From Nymphaea colorata (lineage: Eukaryota; Streptophyta; Magnoliopsida; Nymphaeales; Nymphaeaceae): a DNA stretch of 60,000 nucleotides. Shown in pieces: positions 35,128 through 49,449 of this stretch; position 1 is the stretch's first letter; every line of letters begins with the position of its first letter. Location of the stretch: NCBI RefSeq assembly GCF_008831285.2, contig NC_045150.1, positions 2,122,001-2,182,000 on the forward strand. The letters run 5' to 3'. A model generated the notes under the pieces. The model had not been told where the DNA came from. It did no database searches and saw only the letters and a list, made by a program, of their open reading frames with translations. The translations under genes were made by a program, and so were the position numbers.

Positions 35128-36070
35128 CCTTCTCAACCTTCGTCCCCCACCATCCCATCGATGGCGAAGATCAAGAAGAGCAACACGTAACTGACTCAAA
35201 TTTTCATGCCGGCGCCGTTGACGATGCTCACCACCTGATGGTGCAGCGGGGACACGATGGGCAGCCCCGTACCAAGCTGACATCCGGCCTCCTCTTTATG
35301 ATCCTCTCGAATATTATGCTGTTCTTGATTTTTTTTGACCATCTTTCTTTTTGAGTTCATTCACATCCAGAATTTCCAGTTTTGGGAGATTTTTTTGCTA
35401 AATGTAAAATCAAAAGAAAAATTGTTGCTTTTGTGAGAAAATGTTTTCCCTCGATTAAACGCCATGCTTTAGAATCTTCTTCAAGAAATGAACTTCTAAT
35501 GAGGGTGACTTCAGTGTGATTATGGTGCCAAAAAACAAACGGCCTATTCTGACTTGTAATGGTGAAATAAATTTTATAGCAACGATTTGAAATTGGTATG
35601 TCGAATTACCATTCTTTATCTCTCATATCTGGAAGTGTGAAAAATAGTTGAGCTTTTTTTTTTTGGTTTTCTTTTATAGGAATCCAAAGAATCTTAAGCT
35701 AAATCAGGAAGAAATATTTTAGAAAGAGAAAGAGGATATCATTTCATTATTGGGGCTTCAAGAGGAAAAATTATCTAGGAATAACGTGCCAAATCCTTTC
35801 TTGCTAAAATAAGCGTTGAAGTGGACTTGTTTAAAGAAAAGTGCCTAACAAGTCTCAAAATGTAAAGGAGTGAAGACAACGACCAAAACTCTTGGTTTTA
35901 TTGAAAGAGACCAGCAAACAATAGAATTCTACTAAGAAAAAAATGATAAAAGAATGCATGCCGGAAAAAGCGCCACGGTAGTGCCAAGAAAAGAAAGAGA
36001 CAAGTAGCATTTCATGTTGTAAATCGAAGTTGCTTATAAGTGAGTAATGACCATAATATCCATAGTGAGT
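35128..36070 (-). pseudogene. SWEET1-like relic (exon 3 part, intron 2, exon 2)
   Basis: On the minus strand: exon-2-like sequence at about 35970-36010 ('tgccaagaaaagaaagaga' on plus), intron 2 from about 35970 to 35310, then the first part of exon 3 to 35146. About 65 bases of exon 3, the part coding for [11 protein letters not shown], are missing, and there are further substitutions. Exon 3 stops at the foldback at 35127, and exons 4-5 are absent. Confidence 0.8.
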
Positions 36071-36169
36071 AAAAGGGTAGCCCCTTATAAGGACAAAAAA
36101 AAAAAAGGGATGGTGCAAAAGTTAAATAATGAATGAGGAGTGGCGGTATTTTGATAGGCGTTTAAAAGA

Positions 36170-38160
36170 ATGGCGGTGTTTTGATGGGGCCTCATAACCA
36201 CGGCTTGCTGATACCCACTATGAGATAAATTTGGGTGATGATTTGCCAAGTGCCTAGCACTCATCATATAGTCTACGGTATGAAAGATTGAAGAATGCTA
36301 CTGTTACCTTTAAGACTGAGAAAGACTGGCCGAGTTCTTGGGGCAACCCTTAGTGCTACGTGGGCGAGAAATGGCTTGAGATGTGAGAACTTGGCATAAG
36401 AGCAAATCAATTTCTCAAAAAGAACTTAAAAGACAAGAAAGGCATGAGAATGACTTCAAAAAAAGGGAATAAGATCTAAAAGTTCTGATAGTGAGAGGTG
36501 TCCACTAGACTGTTTTGAAAATATTGGCTTGTTGCAATACACCCTATGGTTTGGGGCATGTTTGCTAGACCCTGGTTCAAGTGATTTGATGGTGTTGGCC
36601 AGATGAGATCACAAGTTTCGAAGATGCACTATAGAAAACTGAGGATTTACCGACGACTAAAAAACATCTGCGTCGATAAACATTTTACTGACGTTAGAGA
36701 TAGTCGACAGTGAAGATAATGTCGGTGAATACTATTATCAAAATTCTAGTACGTGCCTTGATATAGAATTCTGCACCAATATAGTTTAGGTTACTTTCAC
36801 CATCATCGTGTTTTGGATATCGATAATGATTAATCTTCATCGACATTTAAAGCCAGACGCCGGTAAAAGTAGCCTTTCACCGACGTCCAATTTTCCTATG
36901 TGAGTGAATCGTCATTTTTTGTAGTGATGGTATCTAGGCATCCTTAGTGAAAGGCCATGGATGTGCAGCTTGCCGAGATAGATAGGATGAAGAATATCTA
37001 ACATCCAAAAGGATCGTCTAAAAGAGCAAGGCTCCTTGATGTTAACATGAATTAGTAGCAAGATTGTCATGGTACTCAAAGGTGAGTACTGTCTTGAAAA
37101 TTTGATGCTTAGTACTCGTCAGATATCTTCTAAACTTTATTAAAGAAAAACATTAAAAGCAAGAGAAGAGTAGGAAGACATGAAGTTGGACTAGAAGCAA
37201 TACATACGATCAGACAGGTAGCCACAATATGACAGGTGTGTGAATCAGATGGATGTAAGCACAATCAAGAACAATCAACGACATTATGTTGGATCCTTGT
37301 GTAAAGACAGCTAGAAGTTAGCCAGGGGACAAGACAGAGCCACAAATGATTCATGGTAACTAATAGAATGATGGAATGTGGCAGAAGACAATGAAGTGGA
37401 TGGTTATGGATTTTGTCATGCAGGTAGTTGGTCGATGAGGATGTCCATGATTTGGTTGTTAGTGAACGTTGCAAACAAACTATGCCTGACTAGGCCAAGT
37501 AAGAAGTATTAGATGTTCATGTACCTAGCTTTGGCATTGCTTAGGAAGCAAGTGTGATCCAATCAGACATTGAGCCAAATAAAAAGCAATGCACATGTGA
37601 TGTACAACATGGTGGTGTGAAGTTGAAGCATATTAGCGCAACATAGTTGGCAGGCCCTTCAGAAGATACAGTTTCGTTAATAAGTTCCCACACATAGCGA
37701 TTAGGCTGCACATGAGGGTGCGTGTGCGTTGGGCTAATTCTCCTGGTGAACGCATAGGCTGCATTCACAACTGCATATGATGGCACAAAAACAACCAAAT
37801 GCAAGTTCGTTGCAAAGTAGGGCAATGGTCGGCTACCTTGCTTAATGACATCTAGTCAGTAGCTGACTTCCGCCTAAGACTTCTTTTCAATAAAAGTCTT
37901 CCTCCACCAATAGTTTGTATGGATTAGATAATAGTTGAAGAAATGACAATGTTTTGACAGAACTTCATGGCCACATCTTGCCGATCGCTTACTATAGGAT
38001 AAATCCTAGGTGATGGTTTACTGAGTGCCTAACACTCTGTGTTTAGTCGACGGTCCAAAAGATTGAAGAATGTTCCTGCTACCTTTAAGGTTGAGCAATG
38101 CTGGCCAAGGGCATGTGGCAACCCTTTACATTGCACGGACCAGAAATGGCTTGAAAAGTC
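36170..38160. repeat. Direct repeats of about 210 bp, 1.77 kb apart
   Basis: About 36170-36385 and 37945-38160 match in the same orientation (shared 'aaagattgaagaatg', 'tacctttaag.ttgag', 'cagaaatggcttga'), at perhaps 75 percent identity. They could be old LTRs or flanking duplicates. The 1.5 kb between them holds a CACTA MITE but no recognisable gag or pol. Confidence 0.55.
36627..36926. mobile_element. CACTA (En/Spm) MITE, 300 bp
   Basis: Starts CACTATAGAAAA and ends TTTTTTGTAGTG, the inverted ends of the CACTA superfamily. Flanked by a perfect 3-bp target duplication, atg at 36624-36626 and 36927-36929. Subterminal copies of CGACG / CGTCG words occur inside both ends, as usual for these elements. 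No transposase. Confidence 0.88.
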
Positions 38161-39867
38161 GGTCCATGACAAAAAAACAGACCACCATAGAAATTCATGT
38201 ATCTAATATCTTATCCATGCAAAAAAGCCTGCGATTGTTTAGTGCATATATATCTTTACTTAAAATGTGTAATTAGTTGTCTTTCCTTTGGTCGAGCAGG
38301 AGGGGCATATCAGGTGAATTTGGGTCAGGATGTCAATGGATCAGATATATTATTAACCATATTCACTTTTTTGGACCTTCTCATATGTTCATATTCAAAT
38401 TCAGATTTGAATACAAATGAAGAAAAGCCATATCCACATGCATCAGAATCTAAAATCTAGTGTCACAATCTGAATCTGATTTTGCTTTCACATCTGAATT
38501 TGAATATGAATTTTGAACTAAATCTGGCTAATTTTCAGAATGTAAGGGTGTTGGATATATATTTGTTTAAAATAAGTCCAATATGAATCTAAGTCTGAAT
38601 CTAAATAAGGCCGAATGTCATTTTTTTTTTAAATCTGAATCCAATCCTATTTCTTAATGAGATATTATTATTTTTTTCATATCCAAATTTTTCAAAACGA
38701 TTTAGTCGAACATCCATCCAAATCGGAGACATCCCTAGTTTTGGGATGGAGTGGTTGGTTGTTCCCATTTCTCTCTCTCCCCAGGTAGAGAAATGTTGAG
38801 TGGAGATAGTAAGTTTGGAAAGCTTTTGATTGTCAAATAAAAATGATTGATTTTGTTGCAAAGACATCAAAAAAGGATGAACCACAAAAAGTGGGCAAGC
38901 ATGAGAGAGAGAGAGAGGGAGAGAGATTTAAACCAAGTTACTCGATTTAACGTTCAATCAAATTAATGGTAGGCCTTTCACTTGCCAATCAACTCAACCA
39001 GCTATACTAACCCCTTGGGGCAGAGGGAGGGGGAGATAGAGAGAGAGATGTGAAGGGACACCAATTATTTGTTTGTATAGGAAGAAGTGATTTCTGCCTT
39101 ATTTATCACAACGAAAGCGATAAATTGAACAATTACTCCATGAAAGTTACCTCACGCTCTTATGCAGTCCATATAACCCGAAAGCCATGCCCTTTCTTCC
39201 ATCTATCGACCAACCCTCTCTCCTCTCCGCCTGTCTCAATCTCATATTTCATTTATCAGGTCTTCATTTTGTTGGCCTAACTTCTAATACATCTGTGGTA
39301 CGCTTGTCGTTCTAGTGAATGATATATATCTTAAAATTATGAGGTGCAAAAACCGTTACTTTTCCAATTGAAATCCCCAAAAGGGTGGTAAAGAAATAAG
39401 GGCACTTTCTCGTATCCGTATGTATGCTACAACGTTCATCTGATATTAGACTTTGACCAAATTTTCTTTTCTTTTCTTTGTTCATTTTTTTGAGAAAATT
39501 CAATAGGAGCCTACCACCAGTTCTTTGTCAAATTTAAGAGAGGTCTATTTAGATTCTTCATACATTTTTCATTTGGTAGACATAATTGAAGGTGCAAAAA
39601 GAAACATCAAAGAGTTTAAAAAAATCAATGCCTCAAGATAGATCAAATTTTCATGGGTCAAAATTATAATTTTGTTTCTAAAAAGATTCCACCATATCAT
39701 AACTGTGTATGAGGGGAGGCGATATCTGGGAGAAAAGTGTAGTATAAGAGAGAAACAAGAAAAATGGAGGGAAGACATCTGGTTTAGTCATGGTCCGGCT
39801 AGGGGCAGTTGGTACACTTATCTAGCCTGCGAGAGTCGCTTGCCGACTCCAGACAGGCTCCGAAAAC

Positions 39868-40240
39868 GTGAATGGAGTTTTCCTTGCAGTAAAGCTGGAG
39901 AAACTAACAACCATATTAACGATTGAGTGCAGCAGGATGAAGGAAGTATGGAGGTGGGTAGCTTCCAAATTAGGCTATTCCAAGGTCCTACAGGACAATT
40001 TTATAGCAGCATTCAAGAGTTGGATGAAAGTGAAGGTGAAGAAGTGTTGGAAGACTACATTTCTTGTCACCTGTTGGCGAATTTGGTGGCACCGTAACAA
40101 AGTTATCCATGAGGATGTCCAACACTCAAGAATTGATATGAAATGGTGGAAGGAAGGAGGGAGTGGCGGCAGTGTGTTCGATTTCTCCAAACTTTCAGAG
40201 ACAAAATTGAAGTGGAGAGAGGGCCAGCTATAGTTGATGT
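39868..40240 (+). mobile_element. LINE fragment (3' end, RT zinc-binding region)
   Basis: Open frame with VWRWVASKLGY, FIAAFKSWM, CWKTTFLVTCWRIWWHRNK and VIHED. The WRIWWHRNKVIHED pattern is typical of the C-terminal zinc-binding region after reverse transcriptase in plant non-LTR elements. No reverse transcriptase core is present. 'gagcctgaaaaataaatctt' near 40394-40414 may be the element's 3' end. Confidence 0.55.
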
Positions 40241-40507
40241 TGGTGTTTTTGTAAAGGAACATCTGAGTTATGTAGATATGATGCTTTTGTGCAGTTTAAC
40301 AGTTAATTTTGGTTATTGGGTGTTTTGAAGGATTGAGTCAGCTCTTGGTTTTGTGTTGTGAAGATTGGTGTAGCTGTTTGCTACATTATATGAGAGCCTG
40401 AAAAATAAATCTTGATAAAAGCCTATATTCTAACTGATAATGTGGTGGGCAGCATCACACACCAAAATGAAGCACTCAGACATGATAGAGGAATCAAGAA
40501 GCTAGGT

Positions 40508-40656
40508 TTATAGGATTCATTAGCTGCTTTATCGTGTAAACCTGCCTTCTCAACTGCTCTATCGTGTGTGAGCGTTCCAGTTTCTGCCAAAGTGGAGCAC
40601 GATAGAGCAGTTGGGAAGGCAGGTTTACACGATAAAGCAGTTAATGAATCCTATAA
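40508..40656. repeat. 149-bp hairpin, 59-bp stem
   Basis: 40508-40566 and 40598-40656 are reverse complements with two mismatches ('ttataggattcatta' at one end, 'ctgctctatcgtg' at the other). The loop is 31 bases. It lies inside the SWEET relic, where exon 3, intron 3 and exon 4 would be expected. It is the size of a plant pre-miRNA, but the near-perfect stem fits a very young hairpin or MITE better. Confidence 0.85.
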
Positions 40657-41532
40657 TTCAGAACGTAAAAGAAGGGGAAAATATGGAACAATGTTACAAT
40701 AGTAAAATCTCTCTACTCCCTCTCAACGAGTGCTGAAGAGAGTGGAGAGGATTCCACCATGGACGTAAGAAGAATTAAATGCCACTATGTAAAAAAAAAA
40801 AAAAGGCAGTTTTGTGGCCATGATATGCCAGAGAAGTCCTCCGCCGACCTCCTCTTTATGATCCTCTTGAATGTTAGTGTGCTTAAGATTTTTCTGAACA
40901 TCTTTCTTTTTTTAGTTCATTCACATCCAGAATTTCCAGTTTTGTGAGATTTTTTCGGTAACTGTAAATTAATCAAAAGAAAATTGATGCTTTTGTGAGA
41001 AAATATTTTCCATTGATTGAACGCCCTGCTTGAGTATCTTCTTCAAGAAGTGAACTTACAATGGGGGCAACTAATTCAGTGTTATTTTGATGCCAAAAAT
41101 GAACAACTTGCTCTGACTTATAATGGTGAAATCAATTTTATAGCAAAGATTTTCCAAGTACCAATCTTTCACATGCCCCGCCCTTGGTGCCATATCATGA
41201 AGTTGAGCTTTGTGCTTGTTTTCATTTATGGGAATCCAAAGAATCTGTAGCTAAATCAGGTAGAAATATTTTAGAAAAAGAAAGAGAATATCATTTCATT
41301 ACTGGGGCTTCAGAGGAAAGATAATCTTGGAATAGCGTGCCAAATCCTTCCTTGCTAAAATAAGCCTTGAAGTGGACTTGTTTTCCAAAATGCAATTAGA
41401 CGGGTTTTAATTATATACAAGGGCGCAGCTAACAACCCTAACTCTTGGTATTATCCAAAGAAACCAGCAAAAGATAAAATTCTATTAAGAAAACAAAGGA
41501 ACAAAACGTACACAGAAAAAATCAGCAGCCAT

Positions 41533-41712
41533 AGTGTGGGGTGAAGTCAGAATTTTTTCATGAAAAGGGCCGAATTAAAGTTTTTTGACTAGAGCCAAAA
41601 TATTTTTCAAAATTTTTATATACAATAAGTGAAATTTTTTTAATTTTATATGTAATTATTTATTTGTTCTTTAGAGGTGGGATCAAGGCCCGTGTGGGCC
41701 CTACCCTAGCTC
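41533..41712. mobile_element. GGCGGAG-family element inserted at the exon 2 edge of the SWEET relic
   Basis: Starts 'tggggtgaagtcag' and ends 'ctagctccacccc', inverted ends matching 10 of 13. The flanks are 'gtg' on both sides, a possible 3-bp target duplication. The intact SWEET gene and the 35-36 kb relic lack it at the same place. Confidence 0.6.
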
Positions 41713-41751
41713 CACCCCGTGCCAAGAAGAGAACAGAGAAGCAGCATTCCT

Positions 41752-42292
41752 TAGGGGTGAACACGAGCCAAGTCTAGCCCGAGTTTAGTCAGCTCGAGCT
41801 TAGCTTGGCATTCCTTAGGGGTGAAGACGAGCCAAGTCTAGCCCGAGTTTAGTCAGCTCGAGCTTAGCTTGACTAATGAAGCCTCGAGCTCGACTGAAAT
41901 CAAGCTCGAGAATAGCTCGACAGAAACAGCTCGAGCTTGACTTGTAGTTACGTGTTGAGCTCGAGCTCGACTCAATGAAGGCTCGAGAAACCCATTTGAA
42001 TAGAATTGATATTCATCGCTACGTGTTGAGCTCGAGCTGGACTCAATTAAGGCTCGACAAACTCGTAAACTCATTTGAATATATCGACTTGATTAAAGCT
42101 CGACAAACTCAATAAATGCTCGAGCTCAACTCGGTAGTCACGCGTTGAGCTCGAACTCAACTTGATCATTTGAACGAGTCGACTCATAAACTCGAGCTCG
42201 ACTCGTTAAACAAATGACTTGGCTCGAACTCGGTCACAAACTGAGTTTGAACGAGTCTAGCTCGAGTGAGCTTGACTTATTGTTCACCCCTA
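41752..42292. mobile_element. hAT-type MITE, second copy, inserted in SWEET relic exon 2
   Basis: Starts TAGGGGTGAACACGAGCC and ends TGTTCACCCCTA, the same ends and GAGCTCGAGCTC interior as 21103-21703. The first 60 bases are duplicated in tandem (second copy starts about 41815). The 8-bp flanks match only 5 of 8, so the target duplication is decayed or absent. Confidence 0.75.
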
Positions 42293-43510
42293 GGATTCTG
42301 TAAATAAAAGTTAGTTATATGCACTGCACCGTGCACAGAAGACTTATGCATTCGAGATGTAATGACCAGAATATCCATAGTCATAATTAGTAAAAAGGCA
42401 GTGGAAAAGTCAAAAAATAAAGAAAACATTTCCTTTTGAAAAATTTTCAAAATACCCTAACTCTCCCCTTCTTTGCTTTTGCTGCATGCATGTTGCATGC
42501 ACCACCCTTCACTCTCGTTGTAAATCACAACCAAGATCAAGTAACGAAAAGCCCTCGTAAGTTTGTAAGGGAGAAGGAGAAAAGCCCAAAAATTTTAAAG
42601 ATGAAATATAAAACCTTCTTCGATTCTCTTAGCTTTCATGTCATGTGTATTGATGTGCTTATAGATCTACATACACAACAGTGACTAAAAATATAGGCGA
42701 TATTTTCAGGATTCATGTGTTCATTTGGTAAACTTATTTGCTAATAGAAAGCATAAGTTTCTATCATTTAATGGTTGCAGGAATTCCAGGCTCTGCTAGC
42801 TTCATGTGACTCCCTTTAGTGGAATAACAATAAACAAAGGTAGAGAGAGAAAAAGAGACAGAGAGATTTCTGTTGAACCATTAGTTACAAATTTTTCTTT
42901 AGGGGAGCCTAATTGTATTTTGCAGAGTCAAAAATTTTTTTAGGAAGGCCAAACACTATTTTCAAAGTGGGAACCGAATATTTAATTTAAATTTTTAGAA
43001 GGGCCATATCAAAGTTTTTCAAAATTTTAATATGGTGATTGGTAACGTGAATTACCAAACTGGAGAAAGAGACATGAAACAATACGACCAAGAGAGAGAG
43101 AGAGAGAGAGGCTGAATTTTCTCTTTTGTCACTCCTTTCGTCTCCTAATATGGAACTATTAAAAACTAAGGGAAAATTTCAAAACCCAACAAAAGGATCG
43201 GCCACAATAAAAACACACTTAAACTTTTCAAGGACAAACCTAACTCATGTTTTCTTAGTTAATTAATAAAAAAGTGTTCATAAACAATTGCTTTTAAAAG
43301 TTAAAATGTTAGCATCACAGATTTTTAAATAAAAATTTAGTATTTCAGCCTTTAAAAATAGCATGAAAAACTATTTTCCCCAATTTTTAAGGTATACAAT
43401 TTCTTCAAATTTTCTTAAAAAAATATGTAAACTGAATGAAGGGTAACAGAACTGCCCACGTCCTCTCGGTGGACTAACATCAAAGCCATCTGTCGTGTTG
43501 TTCTCTATGG

Positions 43511-47675
<4,165 letters not shown>

Positions 47676-48168
47676 CTAATAATCACATGGTGCAAGTGTC
47701 GGAAACATGCAAAGGGAGCTGCCTCGATCATCCAGGTAGTAATAGGAACCAGCAGCCTTCTGTTCCCTGTCTTTGGTAGAATCAAGCTTGTTTATGCGGG
47801 GCATATAGTTGGTCGGATCTCTTTTAAAAGTAATGTCCAAATTCTGCACAAAATCACCACGGAATGAGAAACCACTTCCTAGAGAGAACCCATGATACAA
47901 ATAAACAAGGAATCAATTAGCTTACCAACAAGAAAAGATTCACTCCTGTCAAGAGGGACTGGGGAGCATTAGCAACACAATCCAAGGATGGTATCCCGTT
48001 GTAAACAATAACTCGATCAGCAAGGTATGTTGCCATTATAAAGTCATGCTCCACCACAAACGCAGTCTTCTTAGCATGAAGGGTGAATCACTTTATGACT
48101 TTAGAAGCCACTATACGCTGCTCTGAGTCAGATACGCACTTGGCTCATCAATCAGATAAGTCAGCAGG
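47676..48168 (-). pseudogene. RLI2-like: ABCE (RNase L inhibitor / RLI2) pseudogene, last two exons
   Basis: Exon A 48168-47926 and exon B 47843-47676, with a proper GT-AG intron between them. Exon A encodes LIDEPSAYL, then [31 protein letters not shown] and [12 protein letters not shown]; exon B encodes [20 protein letters not shown] and [13 protein letters not shown]. These are the Walker B, D-loop, H-loop and C-terminus of the second nucleotide-binding domain of ABCE, the ribosome-recycling ATPase. Lesions: a 2-base deletion before LIDEP, a 1-base deletion in the D-loop (YLDSEQ), an in-frame TGA after VIK, and loss of the normal stop after YYYLDD. The retained intron shows a DNA-level copy. 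The upstream half is missing here. Confidence 0.88.
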
Positions 48169-48169
48169 C

Positions 48170-49449
48170 TGTATGAAAGCATGAGTTATTCCTTGAAGCA
48201 GCAACATGCCAAATAGCATTTCAACTCAGCAATCAACAAAGATGACAAAGCAGCAAATGCCACCCTTTGAAATGGTTGGGTTGCTCGGTGCAACTCTTTC
48301 AGTTGGCTAGATTTTGACTAGCCAGTGGCTTGTCCAACCTATGGGTATTAATGTGTGAATCACTTATTTGGCTACAGTACACTTGAATTTCAGTAAAAGT
48401 GGATGATGTGAGGTGCATGACAAAAAAACAACTGAAGAAATATTCAGATGTCAGAAAAATAAAAAATTTACAGGTGAATTAATTTGGTAACAAAGGCATT
48501 CAAAGTCACATGAAAAGGAATATTGGGGCAAATGAAATTGAATGGACTTGAGTGGTATCTATTATGAGAGCTTACATTGTTCCGTAGACTTTTTTATCTT
48601 TTCTGGACTTATATATTTTTAGTATGCAATTTACAACTTTGTTGCTAGCAGAGTCACAGAAAACTTTCTCGCATTTTAAGCGGCGAGGTTTTTCTCGGGT
48701 ATAATACGGTGAGCTTGAAACAAAGGGGAAAAAATATGGTTAATTTTAAGAAAAATAAGAATGAGGGAAAAATAAAATAAGTGAGAAACTAATAACTGAA
48801 GTCACAAACACAAAGAAATAAGTAGATTTGCAACAAATAAAAACTAGAAAATGGAAAAAGAGAGAAAAAATTAAAAAAAGGGAAACAAACGATTTTTTCA
48901 CATTTCTTTCATTTTAATGTTTTTTTACGGCCCTCTTTTAAAGTTTTAACCGGCTGATTTATTTGTTGAGTTTTTTTGCATTCTTTTTGAAAAAAGAAAA
49001 AGTGTTTTGTGTGACTATGGCTGCTAGATATGCCTATTGAAAGTGATCTACTTTTAATTCTCCACTAAATTAGACATGCCCAAAACAAAAGTAGAAGTTG
49101 ATGCCATCCCAATGTGGTGATACTGTCATAAGATGAAAACTTTGGATTGCACATATCCTGTTATGCATAACTGCTCTTTTCAATTATTCTTTCCGTAAAT
49201 TATTGCTTAGCAAGTAAATATTCTCTTTGAGGATTATATCTCATTTTCCAATATGCATGTAAACATAACATCAACATTAAACCATAAGTTTCAATCTACA
49301 GAGCAACCATGAGCCACATACACACCAATGTCATATTTTGGACATCTGCCTGGGTTAACCCATGTTTTACTATTAACTGTTAACGTGCTACTCACTGTCT
49401 GTCAGCCAATTCATAATTAAAGAAACATTTGAAGCGTAAAAGCATATAC
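48170..49449. other. Spacer between SAL1 exon 2 and the ABCE exons
   Basis: AT-rich. I found none of the downstream SAL1 exons here, nor ABCE NBD2 exons. The 24-base word 'tttggtaacaaaggcattca' plus 'aagt' at about 48489 recurs at about 53448. Confidence 0.5.

Larger units (their letters stand above)
39330..43510 (-). pseudogene. SWEET1-like relic with promoter, heavily interrupted
   Basis: Minus-strand order: promoter-like sequence 43510-42700 (matches 27600-26750); exon 1 near 42606-42640, where the ATG is replaced by AAG; intron 1; exon 2 near 41718-41750, split by an hAT-type MITE; intron 2 from about 41440 to 40880 with a GGCGGAG-family insertion at 41533-41712; only about 45 bases of exon 3 (40826-40876); then foreign DNA (hairpin 40508-40656, LINE piece 39868-40240) in place of the rest of exon 3, intron 3 and exon 4; then intron-4-like sequence 39700-39330. 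Not functional. Confidence 0.8.

Noticed and set aside
37365-37440. A possible integrase-like KWMVMDFV motif of a Ty3 element
   Set aside because: Too short, surrounded by stops, and no other integrase motif nearby.
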